A stretch of DNA of 64,000 bases from Siphonodentalium dalli (Eukaryota > Mollusca > Scaphopoda > Gadilida > Siphonodentaliidae): NCBI GenBank assembly GCA_032622095.1, contig CP136069.1:187231122-187295121 (forward strand). The letters are read 5' to 3'. A program made the position numbers and the translations under genes. The notes beneath the pieces are model-generated. The model was given only the letters and a program-made list of their open reading frames with translations, made no database searches and was not told where the DNA came from. Below are positions 45,599-57,332 of this stretch, piece after piece; within the stretch, counting starts at the first letter, position 1; every line of letters begins with the position of its first letter.

Positions 45599-47023
45599 GT
45601 GAGTTGAGTATTGCTATCCGTATGGTATATTCGTAATATTCACTCTTAATTCGGACAATAGCCACCTTTCACACAATGAACGACAACAGATAATTATTAC
45701 GAATATAGGGTACTACGTCATTACAATTTGTGTCCTTTCTATTCGTTGTGGGTTTTCACTATCCGTTGTTACAATTAAGGTTTTTTATTCTCAACAAATT
45801 CACAAATATACACGATATAGTAATAAGTTCGCGATCGTTTCTCAGCTCCTCGATGTGGGAGATATTACTATGAGATTATGTCCTTAAATTGTGATCGCCA
45901 TATAACCTTAATTTTTATCTATTAGTGGCAAATAAATCCTTCGTCGACGTGAATCAAGAGAATCTTGCGAAACATAAAGCCTTAGCCTTACCTGATAACA
46001 ACATGATTAAGTACAACGTAATCAGAGCACACATAACCATAATAGCCGTACATCGATTGGCAAGTACGATTGTCTCACAAACCGACTCGTAGTCGTCAAT
46101 TATGCGACAAGGTTTTTTGACCGTCCGAAAAAGGTTTTATGTACGCGCGAATTTTCTTTTCAACCATGAATACCGCTAATAGACCAGGGGAGGGGGAGGG
46201 CAAAAACTTTCCGACACGTATGCTGGGGGTGGTGGGTGTCAAAATAAGCACAAAGCAATTTTTTCCGTGACAAATTTTTTTTTTTTTTCCTTCACACCTT
46301 TTATTGGATTTTTACTAGTTTGTACTGGTTTGTAACACTAAGAAATCAATAATAAGGAGCTGCAGCAATACTAAACACGCTAGGGCCATTGGATGTTGGT
46401 TTGTGCCTCTTTAGGACAAGGGAAAGTATTCTTAATGCAGCTGAATCGCCCATGCAGTATTCTATGTAATTAACATCAAATGAGGATAACTTTAAAGAAA
46501 TAAATTTAATGCCAAATCTGGTCAAACATTGACATTAAACACTGATGTATACACTGATGTATAAAGAAAAAAAAACATGTAACATACCTAGACTTGTGAG
46601 TGGATAACACAATTATCTCATATGTGACAAAAGAGATAGAAAATGGTAATAATTCACAATCTCATGTAGTCATGAATGAGTTAATACAGGTTTCTACTAA
46701 ACGTGTAGGTTTGTTTTTTATTATATGCTTTACTCTCACATGCTACACTTGAGCAGTCCAATAGAAATAATGCCTTTTCTGAACTTATACAAGATTCCTG
46801 AATTCATACAAGATAAACTGTGAACGTTATAAAATTCCTAACCAATCCTGACCAATCTGAATCAATTGGAATCAATCGTAACATTAACTTTCTTTGATTT
46901 CCCATTGGTGCTCCTGTGTGCTCTAGTATATTGCTATATGTGCGATAAACATGTTTTAGTAATGTCTAATGAGTCTGGGTGGCACGTAGCATATAATAAT
47001 TTAAACCATCTGATATAATACAA
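45599..47023. other. probable intron of the PAN-like gene; no exon seen
   Basis: If the 45,599 donor is used this is intron. It contains a G-rich stretch (46,190-46,240), a poly-T run (46,276-46,288) and AT-rich sequence. No phase-1 exon recognised. Confidence 0.4.
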
Positions 47024-47119
47024 TCACCTATCTGGTGTAAAACAATATCACCTATCTGGTGTAAAACAAAATCACCTATCTGGTGTAGAGCAATATCACC
47101 TACCTGATGTATAGACATA
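47024..47119. repeat. 24-bp tandem repeat, four copies
   Basis: Unit 'tcacctatctggtgtaaaac' plus four bases; each unit contains the near-palindrome CACC-TATCT-GGTG. The minus strand reads HQIGDIVL repeatedly because 24 is divisible by three; not a gene. Confidence 0.9.
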
Positions 47120-47445
47120 ATATCTTTATAAATTTCCATAACAAAGTAACAAAACACAAAAACTAAAAAGGTCTCTAAAATGGACTTCCACAAAAATTTT
47201 GGACTAAAACAGTGACTATTAATTATGATTAACTGTGCGCGCTGTGTCAGTGACCGGTTACCCACTCAGGCATAGCTGCTATTCGCAATAGCAATAAAGC
47301 TGCTTAATAGGTTTTGTGACGAGAAGGAAATTGAATGCAATCTGGACACAATACAATGACTTCCGTTTAGCAATAAAATGTTCGATGGTATATAAATATT
47401 AGAACGTCAGTTTGTCTATAAATGTTCGATATAATATAATGATTA

Positions 47446-47576
47446 GAGCATATCTTGTCGTTGACTACGAGAATGTAGTGGCCCGTGGGAATGGTGTAGT
47501 TCACTCGCCTTCGGCTCACGAACTACACACTTCCCACTGGCCACTACATTCGCGTAGTCAACTCCAATCCATGCTC
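47446..47576. repeat. near-perfect hairpin, ~60-base arms
   Basis: Arms 'gttgactacg' + 'gaatgtagtggcc' + 'gtgtagttc' on the left and their complements on the right, with a centre CTCGCCTTCGGCTCACG. Weaker pairing extends to 'gagcat'. Same style as 39,650-39,812 (a GC-rich centre between long arms) but a different sequence. Confidence 0.85.
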
Positions 47577-47579
47577 TAT

Positions 47580-48330
47580 ATTCATATACTAAGCTTTAAA
47601 ATATTGACTGCAGAGCCAAGCAGAGCTGTGGAAATATGATATTTAACAAAAACCATTAAAAATCCACTGCAGTCAAGAATATACTGCTAGAGACCACAGT
47701 CCTGCTGTTCATTACTAGATTCACTGAATCACAATGTAGGAGTTTTGGTCCTGGTTTTCTCTGTATGTTTGTGTTTTGCGTTCCACAAGGGTGGGTGTCA
47801 AATCATGGCTGGAAAAAACTCTATGAAATGGAAAAAAATTTGGGGTCGGGGGTGGGTGGGTCCAAAAAGTGGTCATCGGCAAAAAAGTAGCAAACGTGTC
47901 TGGAAATTTTTCCCGACCCCCCCCCCCCCCTAAATAGACCAGACAAAATAGGGTTTGACCTAGACAAAATTTGAACAGAAATTGTTTTAACATTTTTGGA
48001 ATCAGTACACAATTCCGAACAACATATCAAAAACCCTCCGCGACATTTAATAATCGAACAAATTCTGGGGGTACCCGATATCGAAAAATACAGCGACGAT
48101 CGTTATGGGGTATGGTTAGGTATCGGGAGTATTCCGTGCAACGTGTGATAAACGCTGGTATTGTATCACCCAAGAACGAACGCAAATTATTACTCTTGCC
48201 ACGTGGGTCGCAAGTCGTGGAATATCATTGCGCTCAAAATGAAAATGGCGTCCAAAATGTGAATCAGCATTTGGTTTTTCGACCCACCCATATAGCTTCT
48301 TCAATTACTTTAAGTGGCAAACATACAGTA
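47580..48330. other. no gene recognised
   Basis: Contains a C run (47,918-47,931) and G/T-rich blocks ('gggtgggtgtcaaatcatgg', 'gggggtgggtgggtcc'). The open frame at 47,971-48,399 (+) has no motif and overlaps the start of the transposon remnant below. Confidence 0.4.
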
Positions 48331-48349
48331 AAATATGCGACTCATATGT

Positions 48350-48640
48350 ATCGAAAACACACGAACGAAATATTCACTGTATTTGTTGGATGGCTATGAC
48401 AGCGGACCTACAACAAAGGATTGCACTCGTCGTCGGCGAACTGCTTTGGTGCAAGGTGTAGAGGTTATCGTTGGCGATTCCATGGCTCTGAGTGTCAAAA
48501 CAAGCACAATTCCTTGAAAACAAGAAAAACAAGCAGGCATTATGTTGAGCATGAAAAACCGAGGAATTAAAATAATACATACCGAGTCAAACGCAGATCA
48601 CAGAACTGCGCTGAAATATCCAGAAAATGGTCATGCGTGT
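48350..48640 (+). pseudogene. transposon-borne PIN/FEN-like nuclease remnant, N-terminal part
   Basis: Reads LYLLDGYDSGPTTKDCTRRR, then GVEVIVGDSMALSVKTSTIP, and after a frameshift LSMKNRGIKIIHTESNADH. This resembles a family of transposon-associated proteins I know from many invertebrate and fish genomes (DGYxSGPSTKD ... EGDADxxIV), with a PIN/FEN-like fold. In that family the second motif is EGDAD; here it reads ESNAD, so an acidic residue is lost. Frameshift and stops make it a pseudogene. Family assignment is from memory of motifs. Confidence 0.5.
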
Positions 48641-49230
48641 TTAGTGTAAACAATATTTTATTCTCAATTACAGGCGCATAAAGACAAATACACAATATAT
48701 TAAATAAAGATAAGTTCGGATCTGGCAATTATTGTATGCCATTTCCTTGTATTGTGACCTACACTAAAATTGGTCTCGAATAGTTAATTGTATGTTCTGT
48801 GTGTTTGGATGGACACGATTTACGTGTTACTTGTTTTAATCACGCATCATGCCTCGCTCCCACCATATATATCTGTCACACCGTTCTACACCGAAGAAAC
48901 CCAACATGTAACGAAGCAAAGGGCCAATTTTAGGGGTAAGTAAAAATTCTCTGTTAAAGTTTTTTTCTCAGCGGATTGTGATTCTCTTCAATTTCTGGGT
49001 GGGTGTGGAGTTCACACCCTTGAGCATTTCCTATAATCCGAGATGGCGTCCAACATGGCCGACGTGTTACAAAATATGAACTAACTCAGTTTAATCCATT
49101 TTATTGGAGAAAATGTCTTATATATTGTATACAAATGTATACATTATTGGGATGTTATTACATTGTACTACATTTTGCAGGAACAAGTGGTTCTCCGGTG
49201 GCAAGATGGCTGCCAAAATGGTGACCTGAA

Positions 49231-49469
49231 TTGAAAAATAGACACATTTTCACTCATATCCATGCTATCTTGGGTTGCGACACAATATCGGCAGTTTTCG
49301 GGAAAGGCAAATGTGTTGCGCTCAAAGAATTTGAGAACATTCCTGTTTTCCGAGACATTGCTTCCGTGGTCAATCAACTAGTTGAATACATCAACAAGGA
49401 TGTCCTCTTCAAATCTGGTGAACCGGCCGTCATATTTTTGTACAAAGGAGGAAATGTGCATACACTTAA
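49231..49469 (+). pseudogene. PIN/FEN-like nuclease remnant, C-terminal part
   Basis: Reads IHAILGCDTISAVFGKGKCV, then ALKEFENIPVFRDIASVVNQ. The HAxxGCDTxSAxxGKGK motif is a hallmark of the same transposon-associated family and resembles the helix-hairpin-helix of FEN-type nucleases (GxDY...GxGxxxA). The frame ends where a family B MITE starts at TTAA 49,466. About 590 bases separate it from the N-terminal piece. Confidence 0.55.
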
Positions 49470-49745
49470 AGGAACTCTATCCGATTCGATGGTCCCCATA
49501 TCATCAGATTCCAATAACAACAACACCATTTTTTGAAATTTCGCTTCAGTTATCACAATCGATTAAGTACCCAAAAAATAATGCTAACCACAGTCGACTA
49601 TACAATTGCCCAAAACGTTTTATTTATCAACATTTTGTTCAACGAAATCTGGCCGGATTGTCAAATATCAAACACACAAAGCCACTTGATTTTAGAGTTA
49701 TCCATCTTCATCCGCAATTTGGTCCGAGACCGTCGGCTTGACGAA
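49466..49745. mobile_element. MITE family B, partial copy
   Basis: TTAA 49,466-49,469 then AGGAACTCTATCCGATTCG, a diverged family B end. The following ~275 bases are the reverse complement of 41,928-42,204. No matching second terminus was found near 49,745, so it is truncated like its partner. Confidence 0.7.
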
Positions 49746-50081
49746 TATTTGTCAGGCCGCCAAAAATGACAGGCCATGCGCACGGGTGTAGATATCAAAC
49801 AATATGTGATCCTCCGTAGGATAGGGTATCATATAATATGTGATCCTCGTCTCAGGAGTCACTCGTGGCTCAATGAAGGCAGGATCATATGACGTAACGC
49901 GACGTAACCGTGAGGACGCAACTGGAATTTGCTCCCGGGAAAATTGTTTTTACGTTACCTATTTTCGATTAACTGGAAATCAAATGAATAGCACCCGCTA
50001 ACTTATATTTTTGAGGTCATCGGATGTGAATCTTGGACATTGGACATTAAATCTTGGACATTAAAGGACATAAAAGCTACG
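49746..50081 (+). other. leader of the 693-codon ORF1
   Basis: Two copies of 'aatatgtgatcctc' (near 49,802 and 49,836) and a pair of CRE-like motifs (TGACGTAACG CGACGTAAC, near 49,890-49,908). Directly before the ORF, 'tcttggacat' is repeated (50,031 and 50,053). Could hold an internal promoter, as LINE leaders often do; that is inference. Confidence 0.35.
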
Positions 50082-52163
50082 ATGGATTCCAACGAAGATC
50101 GTTTTATTGTGACAGAAGAGAGGGAGTATTCACTAGACGTGGAGAAAGTCATCAAAAGGAAAGAGGAATGCAAGTCCGGAAACATAGAGAAATTTGATCT
50201 AAAAAATAAAGGTAAATGTTTAGTCATAGACTTGGACACAAATACATTCGAATGTTATAAGAAAGGAGTGACTTCAAAGTATTGGGACAGTAAGAAATGT
50301 ATCGAAAAGGCGGGAGCAGTATGGAGATGTGCTAGTGACAATGAACAACATCTAGTAGAAGATATTATAAATGTTCCAGCTAAAACCAAAGGCAGGAGAG
50401 TTACCATTCATCTTATAAGAACTCAGAACAAAATTATGTTACAGGGAACAAAATATAATATTTCCTGGTGGCTGACGAACGTTCTACCTGATGTTTATAA
50501 TCGAGCATTCAATTATGAAATTCCTGGCGACATGCTTGAAGTTATTGACAATACTTTCTCGGAACAAAACCAAACAACCGAACTGAGTACCGTAACCGAT
50601 GATGTGGTCGATGATGATCATCACGATGAATGTGGCGTAGTTGGAAACTTTATAAATAATCCTTATTCCGATGAAATTGTTAAAGAGAGATCGGTATTAT
50701 TCGTTACACCAAAAAGAAGACCAGGTAGAAGTGTGAGTCAGAGATTCAAGAAATCGAATTTAACAGCCAAAGGAGATTACATTTCGACGACCACCATTAA
50801 ACGATCTGTAGAAGAATTAAATGTGATGCTGGAAGAGACCAAACTCGATTATAAGGAAACGAACGAGCGTCTCCAAAACAATCAAGCCACAATACATCTT
50901 ATTGAAGAGACGGTGAATAAGAAAACAGCTTCGTTGGAAAGGCGAATTGGGAAACTCGAGAGTGAATGTAATGACTTGCGACGTCAAAACGGTAGACTCT
51001 CAAATCAAGTTGCATCTATGAAAAATTCCTTGAAGAAATATGAACAGGTAACAAACACCGAAATTGACATAAATGCGAGGAAAGACACAGCTACCGAAAA
51101 CTCACAAGACATCGAACCAAACCGGACATCTACACCTACTTGTAAGGATGAACTCTCTGACGTTCACGATCTAGACATTACTGTGGTACCAAATGTTCCC
51201 ATTTCCAATAAGTTTGAAACATTGGCGGAACACGATGAATCGCTTGTGTCAATTCCCGGCGAATGTGAAATATCAACAGAAAACAGCGATTGTATTATAA
51301 ATCAAGTGGAAGCCATCGATGCAAAAATGTCGTCGTTAAACAACACGCCAATACACTTGATGTTGGGAGACTCCGTTCTGAGGAAAATTGATCCAATGCG
51401 AATGGCTGTTGGTGATGAAAATGTCGAATGTGTCATGCAACCGGGACAACGGGTCGGTGGCTTAATGAGATGGTTGGATGATGGTCACACTTCAAAATTC
51501 GAAAATGTTCATAAAGTCACTGTCCATGTAGGAATAAACAGCTGCAGGAATAACTTACAAACAACCAAGAAAGATACACGACAGTTAATCGCGAAAATTC
51601 GCGACAAACTCCCAAATGCCGGAATACGAATCTCGTCAGTTTTGCCTACTTTGCATTCTAACCATATCAATATGCTTGTGGAAGAGACTAATCACGTATA
51701 CAGGGATGTTTGCTCCGAGCAGGGCTGCATATATGTGGACAACACATCAAGTTTTGTTGATCGGCATTGTTATGATCTTTATCATGACAATTGGCACCCA
51801 AATTTCAGCGGTGTGAGGGTGCTAGCCAAGAATATTAAATATGCCGAGAATACAAAGTTCAGCTGGTATCAGCGATCAGAAATGAATACCCAACGATTCG
51901 GACATACAGGGAGACGGGGTCCTTACAGCAGTAGCAGACCAACGAGACAAATGATGACCAACGACAAAAGATGTGACAATTTTATTACACAGACAACAAA
52001 TCAGTACGAACGTTCTGTGACTCAGTTAGATGCCATTAACACAGCGACGAAGATATGCAGAAACTCAACGGACACAAGTTCTTTACGTAGTGGTTTGATT
52101 ATGTTAAGTGAGCATCTCTTGCAATTTTCAGGTGTTATTAGTAGAACAATTTCAGATATGTAA
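50082..52163 (+). CDS. LINE-type ORF1 protein: coiled coil plus SGNH esterase, intact
   Basis: A single open frame of 693 codons, the longest in the window. ATG 50082 (MDSNEDRF) is preferred over earlier in-frame non-ATG codons. N-terminal ~170 residues: a mixed domain with VTIHLIRTQNKIMLQG and ISWWLTNVLP. Residues ~235-330: a basic stretch and coiled coil (TASLERRIGKLESECNDLRR). Residues ~425-600: SGNH-type esterase with LMLGDSVLRKI (Ser block), VHVGINSCRNN (Gly/Asn blocks) and DNWHPNFSGV (Asp-His block), so the catalytic set looks complete. CR1/L2-type LINE ORF1 proteins combine such esterases with coiled coils. No endonuclease/reverse transcriptase follows; a TIR element begins 16 bases after the stop. 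Confidence 0.8.
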   Translation: MDSNEDRFIVTEEREYSLDVEKVIKRKEECKSGNIEKFDLKNKGKCLVIDLDTNTFECYKKGVTSKYWDSKKCIEKAGAVWRCASDNEQHLVEDIINVPAKTKGRRVTIHLIRTQNKIMLQGTKYNISWWLTNVLPDVYNRAFNYEIPGDMLEVIDNTFSEQNQTTELSTVTDDVVDDDHHDECGVVGNFINNPYSDEIVKERSVLFVTPKRRPGRSVSQRFKKSNLTAKGDYISTTTIKRSVEELNVMLEETKLDYKETNERLQNNQATIHLIEETVNKKTASLERRIGKLESECNDLRRQNGRLSNQVASMKNSLKKYEQVTNTEIDINARKDTATENSQDIEPNRTSTPTCKDELSDVHDLDITVVPNVPISNKFETLAEHDESLVSIPGECEISTENSDCIINQVEAIDAKMSSLNNTPIHLMLGDSVLRKIDPMRMAVGDENVECVMQPGQRVGGLMRWLDDGHTSKFENVHKVTVHVGINSCRNNLQTTKKDTRQLIAKIRDKLPNAGIRISSVLPTLHSNHINMLVEETNHVYRDVCSEQGCIYVDNTSSFVDRHCYDLYHDNWHPNFSGVRVLAKNIKYAENTKFSWYQRSEMNTQRFGHTGRRGPYSSSRPTRQMMTNDKRCDNFITQTTNQYERSVTQLDAINTATKICRNSTDTSSLRSGLIMLSEHLLQFSGVISRTISDM

Positions 52164-52179
52164 TGAAAATGCTATATAA

Positions 52180-53511
52180 GGGTGGATACACACATGCATG
52201 TAATCTCTGTAAATATCGTGTATTTGGCGTTTTACATGGATCATACACACCGTGTAATATGTGTCCGCTGACAACCCAATCATTGCGACTGTGTTTAACC
52301 ACAGTGAGTTAAACTCTGAACCGCTGAAGAGCCGTTGACTGGGACGAAGTCGTCAGGCCGCTTAAAATAATTATTCGCGCGATAACTCAAATGGTCGACG
52401 CTCTGTTTAAATCATTGTCAGTCTTCTATTGATGTTAATATCAGTGATGGCATCTTCCCCAACGCAGGGGGCTATGACCCACAACATGCACGGGGAGCTA
52501 TATTATCCCAGAAGCTACCGAATTCACCATTGCATATTTCCTCGACGGGGGGGGGGGGTCTGTGCATGCAGCACACTGAGTCCTGACACCCTGCTTTATA
52601 AATATCGTAGTCATATCTGTCGTGTCTGTTTTCTACGAGTGATTAATCTAATATGCAGCAATTTATGCTATTCATATAATTATGAACATATTATACAGCT
52701 TTAAATTTGAATGCACGGTGTTGCTGTTTGTCTTCATTCGGCGAAAGGGTTGCCTAGCTACGAGTTCCCAACTACGTCACCTTTCCTCTCTTGTGTTATA
52801 CAGTTATACATGTATACGCAAAATTTACAACTATGGATATTTAAGTAAAACATTATATTGTAATTCTTGCCTAGATAATCCCGGCTGATACATTCAATTA
52901 ACTCCCTTAGTTATTTGAAGCCCCTCCCCAATCATGGATTATGGTCGAAAATGTTATAATTCAAGCTTGTGACAGTTAGGAGCTTGTTCAACCTTTGGCT
53001 TGAGAAACATATATATAAATGGGGGGGGTGTCACTCTTTTTAATTTCAACGCTGTACCTGCATTATTTTTTGGCGCTATAATGAATATTTACAGTCCCAA
53101 TTGAATTAATGTTATTACATGAGCTCGCTCTCAAATTATCAGAGAAATCTCAACAAGCCGGTATCATCCTATAAAAGAATTCTGCATATTCTATTTTTGT
53201 TTTGGATGACCCTGTTTCCAAGAAATGACAGAAACACATCAAGTATAAATTCGACCGGCTCTAATCCACTTTTCGAAATTATAACTCGTGAAAAACAGCA
53301 ACATATATCAGACAAGAATTACTCATTTCGGCATCCATGAAAGAAGACATGTTTATGACTGGCCTGAAATTTGTTTGATAATGGCTTATAACTACTCACT
53401 GGTGAAATTGACCTCTCGCGCGCAGGTGATTAATTTGGTCAATTATTGGTGTGGCCATGTAAAATACATGTATTTTACATACAGACATTACATGCATGTG
53501 TGTATCCACCC
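52180..53511. mobile_element. non-autonomous TIR transposon, possibly Harbinger-like
   Basis: Ends GGGTGGATACACACATGCAT / ATGCATGTGTGTATCCACCC with TAA on both sides (52,177-52,179 and 53,512-53,514). A three-base TWA-type duplication fits PIF/Harbinger. 1,332 bases; contains a G run (~52,546-52,558) and no transposase. It lies immediately after the ORF1 stop. Confidence 0.75.
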
Positions 53512-53514
53512 TAA

Positions 53515-53795
53515 GCGATCAACGCTGAGATATTTAAAAATAATACTAATGACCATTGAGCTACTTTTAATGTTGTCTTTAACTAGGTCTAGACATGGTG
53601 CTACTGTATTTACACAAAAAATATTTCTTTAATTTCAAAGTAGTTTTTGTGTAAATTCTAGCTAATATAATTCAGCGGTTTCAATTTGTCATATTGATCA
53701 GATACATCATTTTGTATATCCGGGATTGTATATTAATTATTCTGGGTTTAATAGAAAGATATATAATGATGCATGTATTCCTATAAGGCTATCTT
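53515..53795. other. no gene recognised
   Basis: AT-rich stretch between the TIR element and the higher-order repeat. If the LINE carrying ORF1 continued past the TIR element, its next ~280 bases would be here; no endonuclease motif is seen. Confidence 0.45.
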
Positions 53796-53818
53796 CTATC
53801 TATATCTATATTTGCGAA

Positions 53819-53857
<39 letters not shown>

Positions 53858-55576
53858 GTTCTATAGAAATTCACAGGGGACCATCTAGATGATGCCAAAG
53901 GGGTCTACTAGGAGCAGCTTTTTACGAGAAAGATAATGGTCGGGGTTAGAATTTTCTAAAGTGACGCCGTTGTTGTCAGGGGCATAAAAGGGGGAGGGGC
54001 AGAACAAATATTTGTCGCCGATTGCCACCAAACTTATATATAATCATCCCCATAATATGAGGAATGTAATAGCGTGGTTTAAATATGTCAAAAGTCGCGC
54101 CGTTCGCGTCAGGGATGCCCGGAAGGGTGAGGGGGGGGGGGGCAGATTTTTTGTTCTGTCGCCGATTGCCACGAAACTTACATATAATCATCCCCATGAA
54201 GAATCCAACGGTGTGGTTTAAATATGTCAAAAGTGGCGTCGTTCGAGTCAGGGATGAACAGAAGGGGAGAGGGGCACCAAAATTGATAAAACTAATTTTA
54301 GCGCCGATTTCCACCAAATTGATATATATTCTTCTTCATGACACAAGGAATCTAATTGTCCGATTTAACAACGCCAAATTGTTGTTTTTGGATGAGAGAT
54401 TGGGAGGGGGTGGGCACTAAATCTTATAATAAGTCGCCGATTGCCACCACACTTATACAAAATCATCCCATGGTATGAGGAATCTAATGGTGTGGCTTTT
54501 ATCTGTCAAATGTGGCCTCATTCGAGTCAGGGTTACATTGAAAGGGACAGGGGCACAATTTTTTTAGCGCCAATTTCCACCAAATTGATACACGTTCTTA
54601 TCCATGATACGAGGAATCTAATCGTGATTTAAAGACGCCATAGTGGTGCTGTTTGGGTGAGAGATGGAGAGGGGAGGGATTGGCACCAGATTTGATAAAA
54701 AAAATTGTTTAGTCGCCGATTATCACCAAACTTATAAACAATCATCTCCATGATATCAGGAGTGGGATCGTTTGGTTTAAGGATGTCACAAGTGGGGCCA
54801 TTCGAGTCAGTGGTGTATAGAGATGAGAGGGACACAAAAAATTATATCTATATGTTTAGTGCCGATTTCCACCAGATTGATACATATTCTTCTCCGTGAT
54901 ACGAGGAATCTTATCGTGTGGTTTAGATACACCAAATTGGTGCCCTATGGGTGAGAGATATGGGGACCTTAAATTTGATACGAATTTGTATACTCGCCAA
55001 TGTTCACCAATTTCATATATATGCATCTCTAATCTCTAATGAGTCTTAGTGTGTGCAGATTGAGTCCGAAATAGGGACGGGAGGGTCACCAAAACTGATA
55101 CAAAATATTTTTAGTACCAATTACCATCAAATTCAGACACGTTCTTCTCAAATGATACAAGAAATAAAATCGTGCTGTCTGTCTGTCTGTGTGCGTTCTA
55201 TATATAACTTCACGCAGTACAATCGTGATGGCACCAAGGCGTTCTAAGATGGGTAACTTTTTACAAGGAAGATAATGGTGCGGGTTAAAATTTTCTAAAA
55301 TGACGCTGTTGGTGCGAGGGGAAATTAAACAAATATGGTGAAATAGTTTTGTCGCTGATTTCCACCAAACGAATACATAATCACCTTCGCAATATGGCGT
55401 TGTTCGAGTCAGCGTTGCATCAATAATTGATTTAATAAACCAAATTCCACCAAATTCATATACGTTTTTCTCTAATGATATACCATGAATTAAATCACAT
55501 TTGGTGTCGTTTTCGTCACGGATGTCGAGCGGATATGCACTATCATTGATAAGATTGCTATTCGCCAATATCCACA
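53796..55576. repeat. ~1.78-kb higher-order repeat, unit 1
   Basis: Begins 'tatctatatctatatttgcg' and a (TGTC)n tract, then about ten to twelve related monomers of 120-147 bases. Monomers share 'tcgccgattgccaccaaact', 'aatcatccccat' and 'gagtcagggatga', at about 54,014, 54,159, 54,301, 54,433, 54,567, 54,712, 54,859 and 54,993. A second TCTG tract lies near 55,178. Open frames here are short and strand-ambiguous. Confidence 0.9.
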
Positions 55577-57332
55577 TATCTATATCTATATTTGCGAATG
55601 TCTGTCTGTCTGGCTGTCTGTCTGTCTGTCTGTGTTCTATAGAAATTCACAGGGGGCCATCTAGATGATGCCAAAGGGGTCTACTAGGAGTAGCTTTTTA
55701 CGAGAAAGATAATGGTCGGGGTTAGAATTTTCTAAAGTGACGCCGTTGTTGTCAGGGGCAGAAAAAGGGGAGGGGCAGAAAAAAAATTTGTCGCCGATTG
55801 CCTCCAAACTTATATATAATCATCCCCATAATATGAGGAATCTAATGGCGTGGTTGAAATATGGCAAAAGTCGCGCCGTTCGCGTCAGGGGTGCCCGGAA
55901 TGGTGGGGGGGGGTGGCAGATTTTTTTTCTGTCACCGATTGCCACGAAACTTACATAAGTGGCGTCGTTTGAGTCAGGGATGAACGGAAGGGGAGAGGGG
56001 CACCAAAATTGATAAAACTAATTTTAGCGCCGATTTCCACCAAATGGATATATATTCTTCTTCATGATACAAGGAATCTAATTGTGCGATTTAACAACGC
56101 CAAATTGTTGTTTTTGGATGAGAGATTGGGAGGGGGTGGGCACTAAATTTGATAATAAGTCGCCGATTGCCACCACACTTATACAAAATCATCCCCATGG
56201 TATGAGGAGTCTAATGGTGTGGCCTTTATCTGTCAAGTGTGGCCTCATTCGAGTCAGGGTTGCATTGAAAGGGACAGGGGCACCAAAATTGATGCACAAT
56301 TGTTTTAGCGCCAATTTCCACCAAATTGATACACGTTCTTATCCATGATACGAGGAATATAATCGTTATTTAAAGACGCCATAGTGGTGCTGTTTGGGTG
56401 AGAGATGGAGAGGGGAGGGATTGGCACCAAATTTGAAGAAAAAAATTGTTAGTCGCCGATTATCACCAAACTTATAAACAATAATCTCCATGATATCATG
56501 AATGTAATCGTGTGGTTTAAGGATGTCACAAGTGGGGCCATTCGAGTCAGTGGTGTATAGAGATGAGAGGGACACAACAACATATATCTATATGTTTAGT
56601 GCCGATTTACACCAGATTGATACATATTCTTCTCCGTGATACGAGGAATCTTATCGTATGGTTTAGATACACCAAATTGGTGCCCTATGTGTGAGAGATA
56701 TGGGGACCTTAAAGTTGATACGAATTTGTATACTCGCCAATTTTCACCAATTTCACATATATGCCTCTCTAATCTCTAATGAGTCTTAGTATGTGCAGCT
56801 TGAGTCCGAAATAGGGACGGGAGGGTCACCAAAACTGATACAAAATATTTTTAGTACCAATTACCATCAAATTCAGACACGTTCTTCTCAAATGATACAA
56901 TAAATAAAATCGTGCTGTCTGTCTGTCATTTTGTCTGTCTGTGTGCGTTCTATATATAACTTCATGCGGTACAATCGAGATGGCACCAAGGCGTTCTAAG
57001 AGGGGTAACTTTTTACAAGGAAGATAATGGTGCGGGTTAAAATTTTCTAAAATGACGCTGTTGGTGGGAGGGGAAATTAAAAAAATATGGTGAAATAGTT
57101 TTGTCGCTGATTTCCACCAAACGAATACATAATCACCTTCGCAATATGGCGTTGTTCGAGTCAGCGTTGCATCAACAATTGATTTAATAAACCAAATTCC
57201 ACCAAATTCATACACGTTTTTCTCTAATGATATACCATGAATTAAATCACATTTAGTGTCGTTTGCGTCACGGATGGCGAGCGGATATGCACTATCATTG
57301 ATAAGATTGCTATTCGCCTATATCCACATATA
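55577..57332. repeat. ~1.76-kb higher-order repeat, unit 2
   Basis: Tandem copy of unit 1 in the same orientation, offset 1,780 bases (compare 'tttgcgaatg' at 53,811 and 55,591). Monomer order is kept, with one monomer shortened near 55,960. Many blocks are identical to unit 1 over 50 or more bases, so the duplication is recent or still homogenising. Confidence 0.9.

Noticed and set aside
47971-48399. 142-codon plus-strand frame
   Set aside because: Composition looks random and it runs into the transposon nuclease remnant in a different frame.
53976-57215. Many 60-160 codon frames in the higher-order repeat (both strands)
   Set aside because: They recur with every monomer and shift frame between monomers, as expected from satellite DNA.
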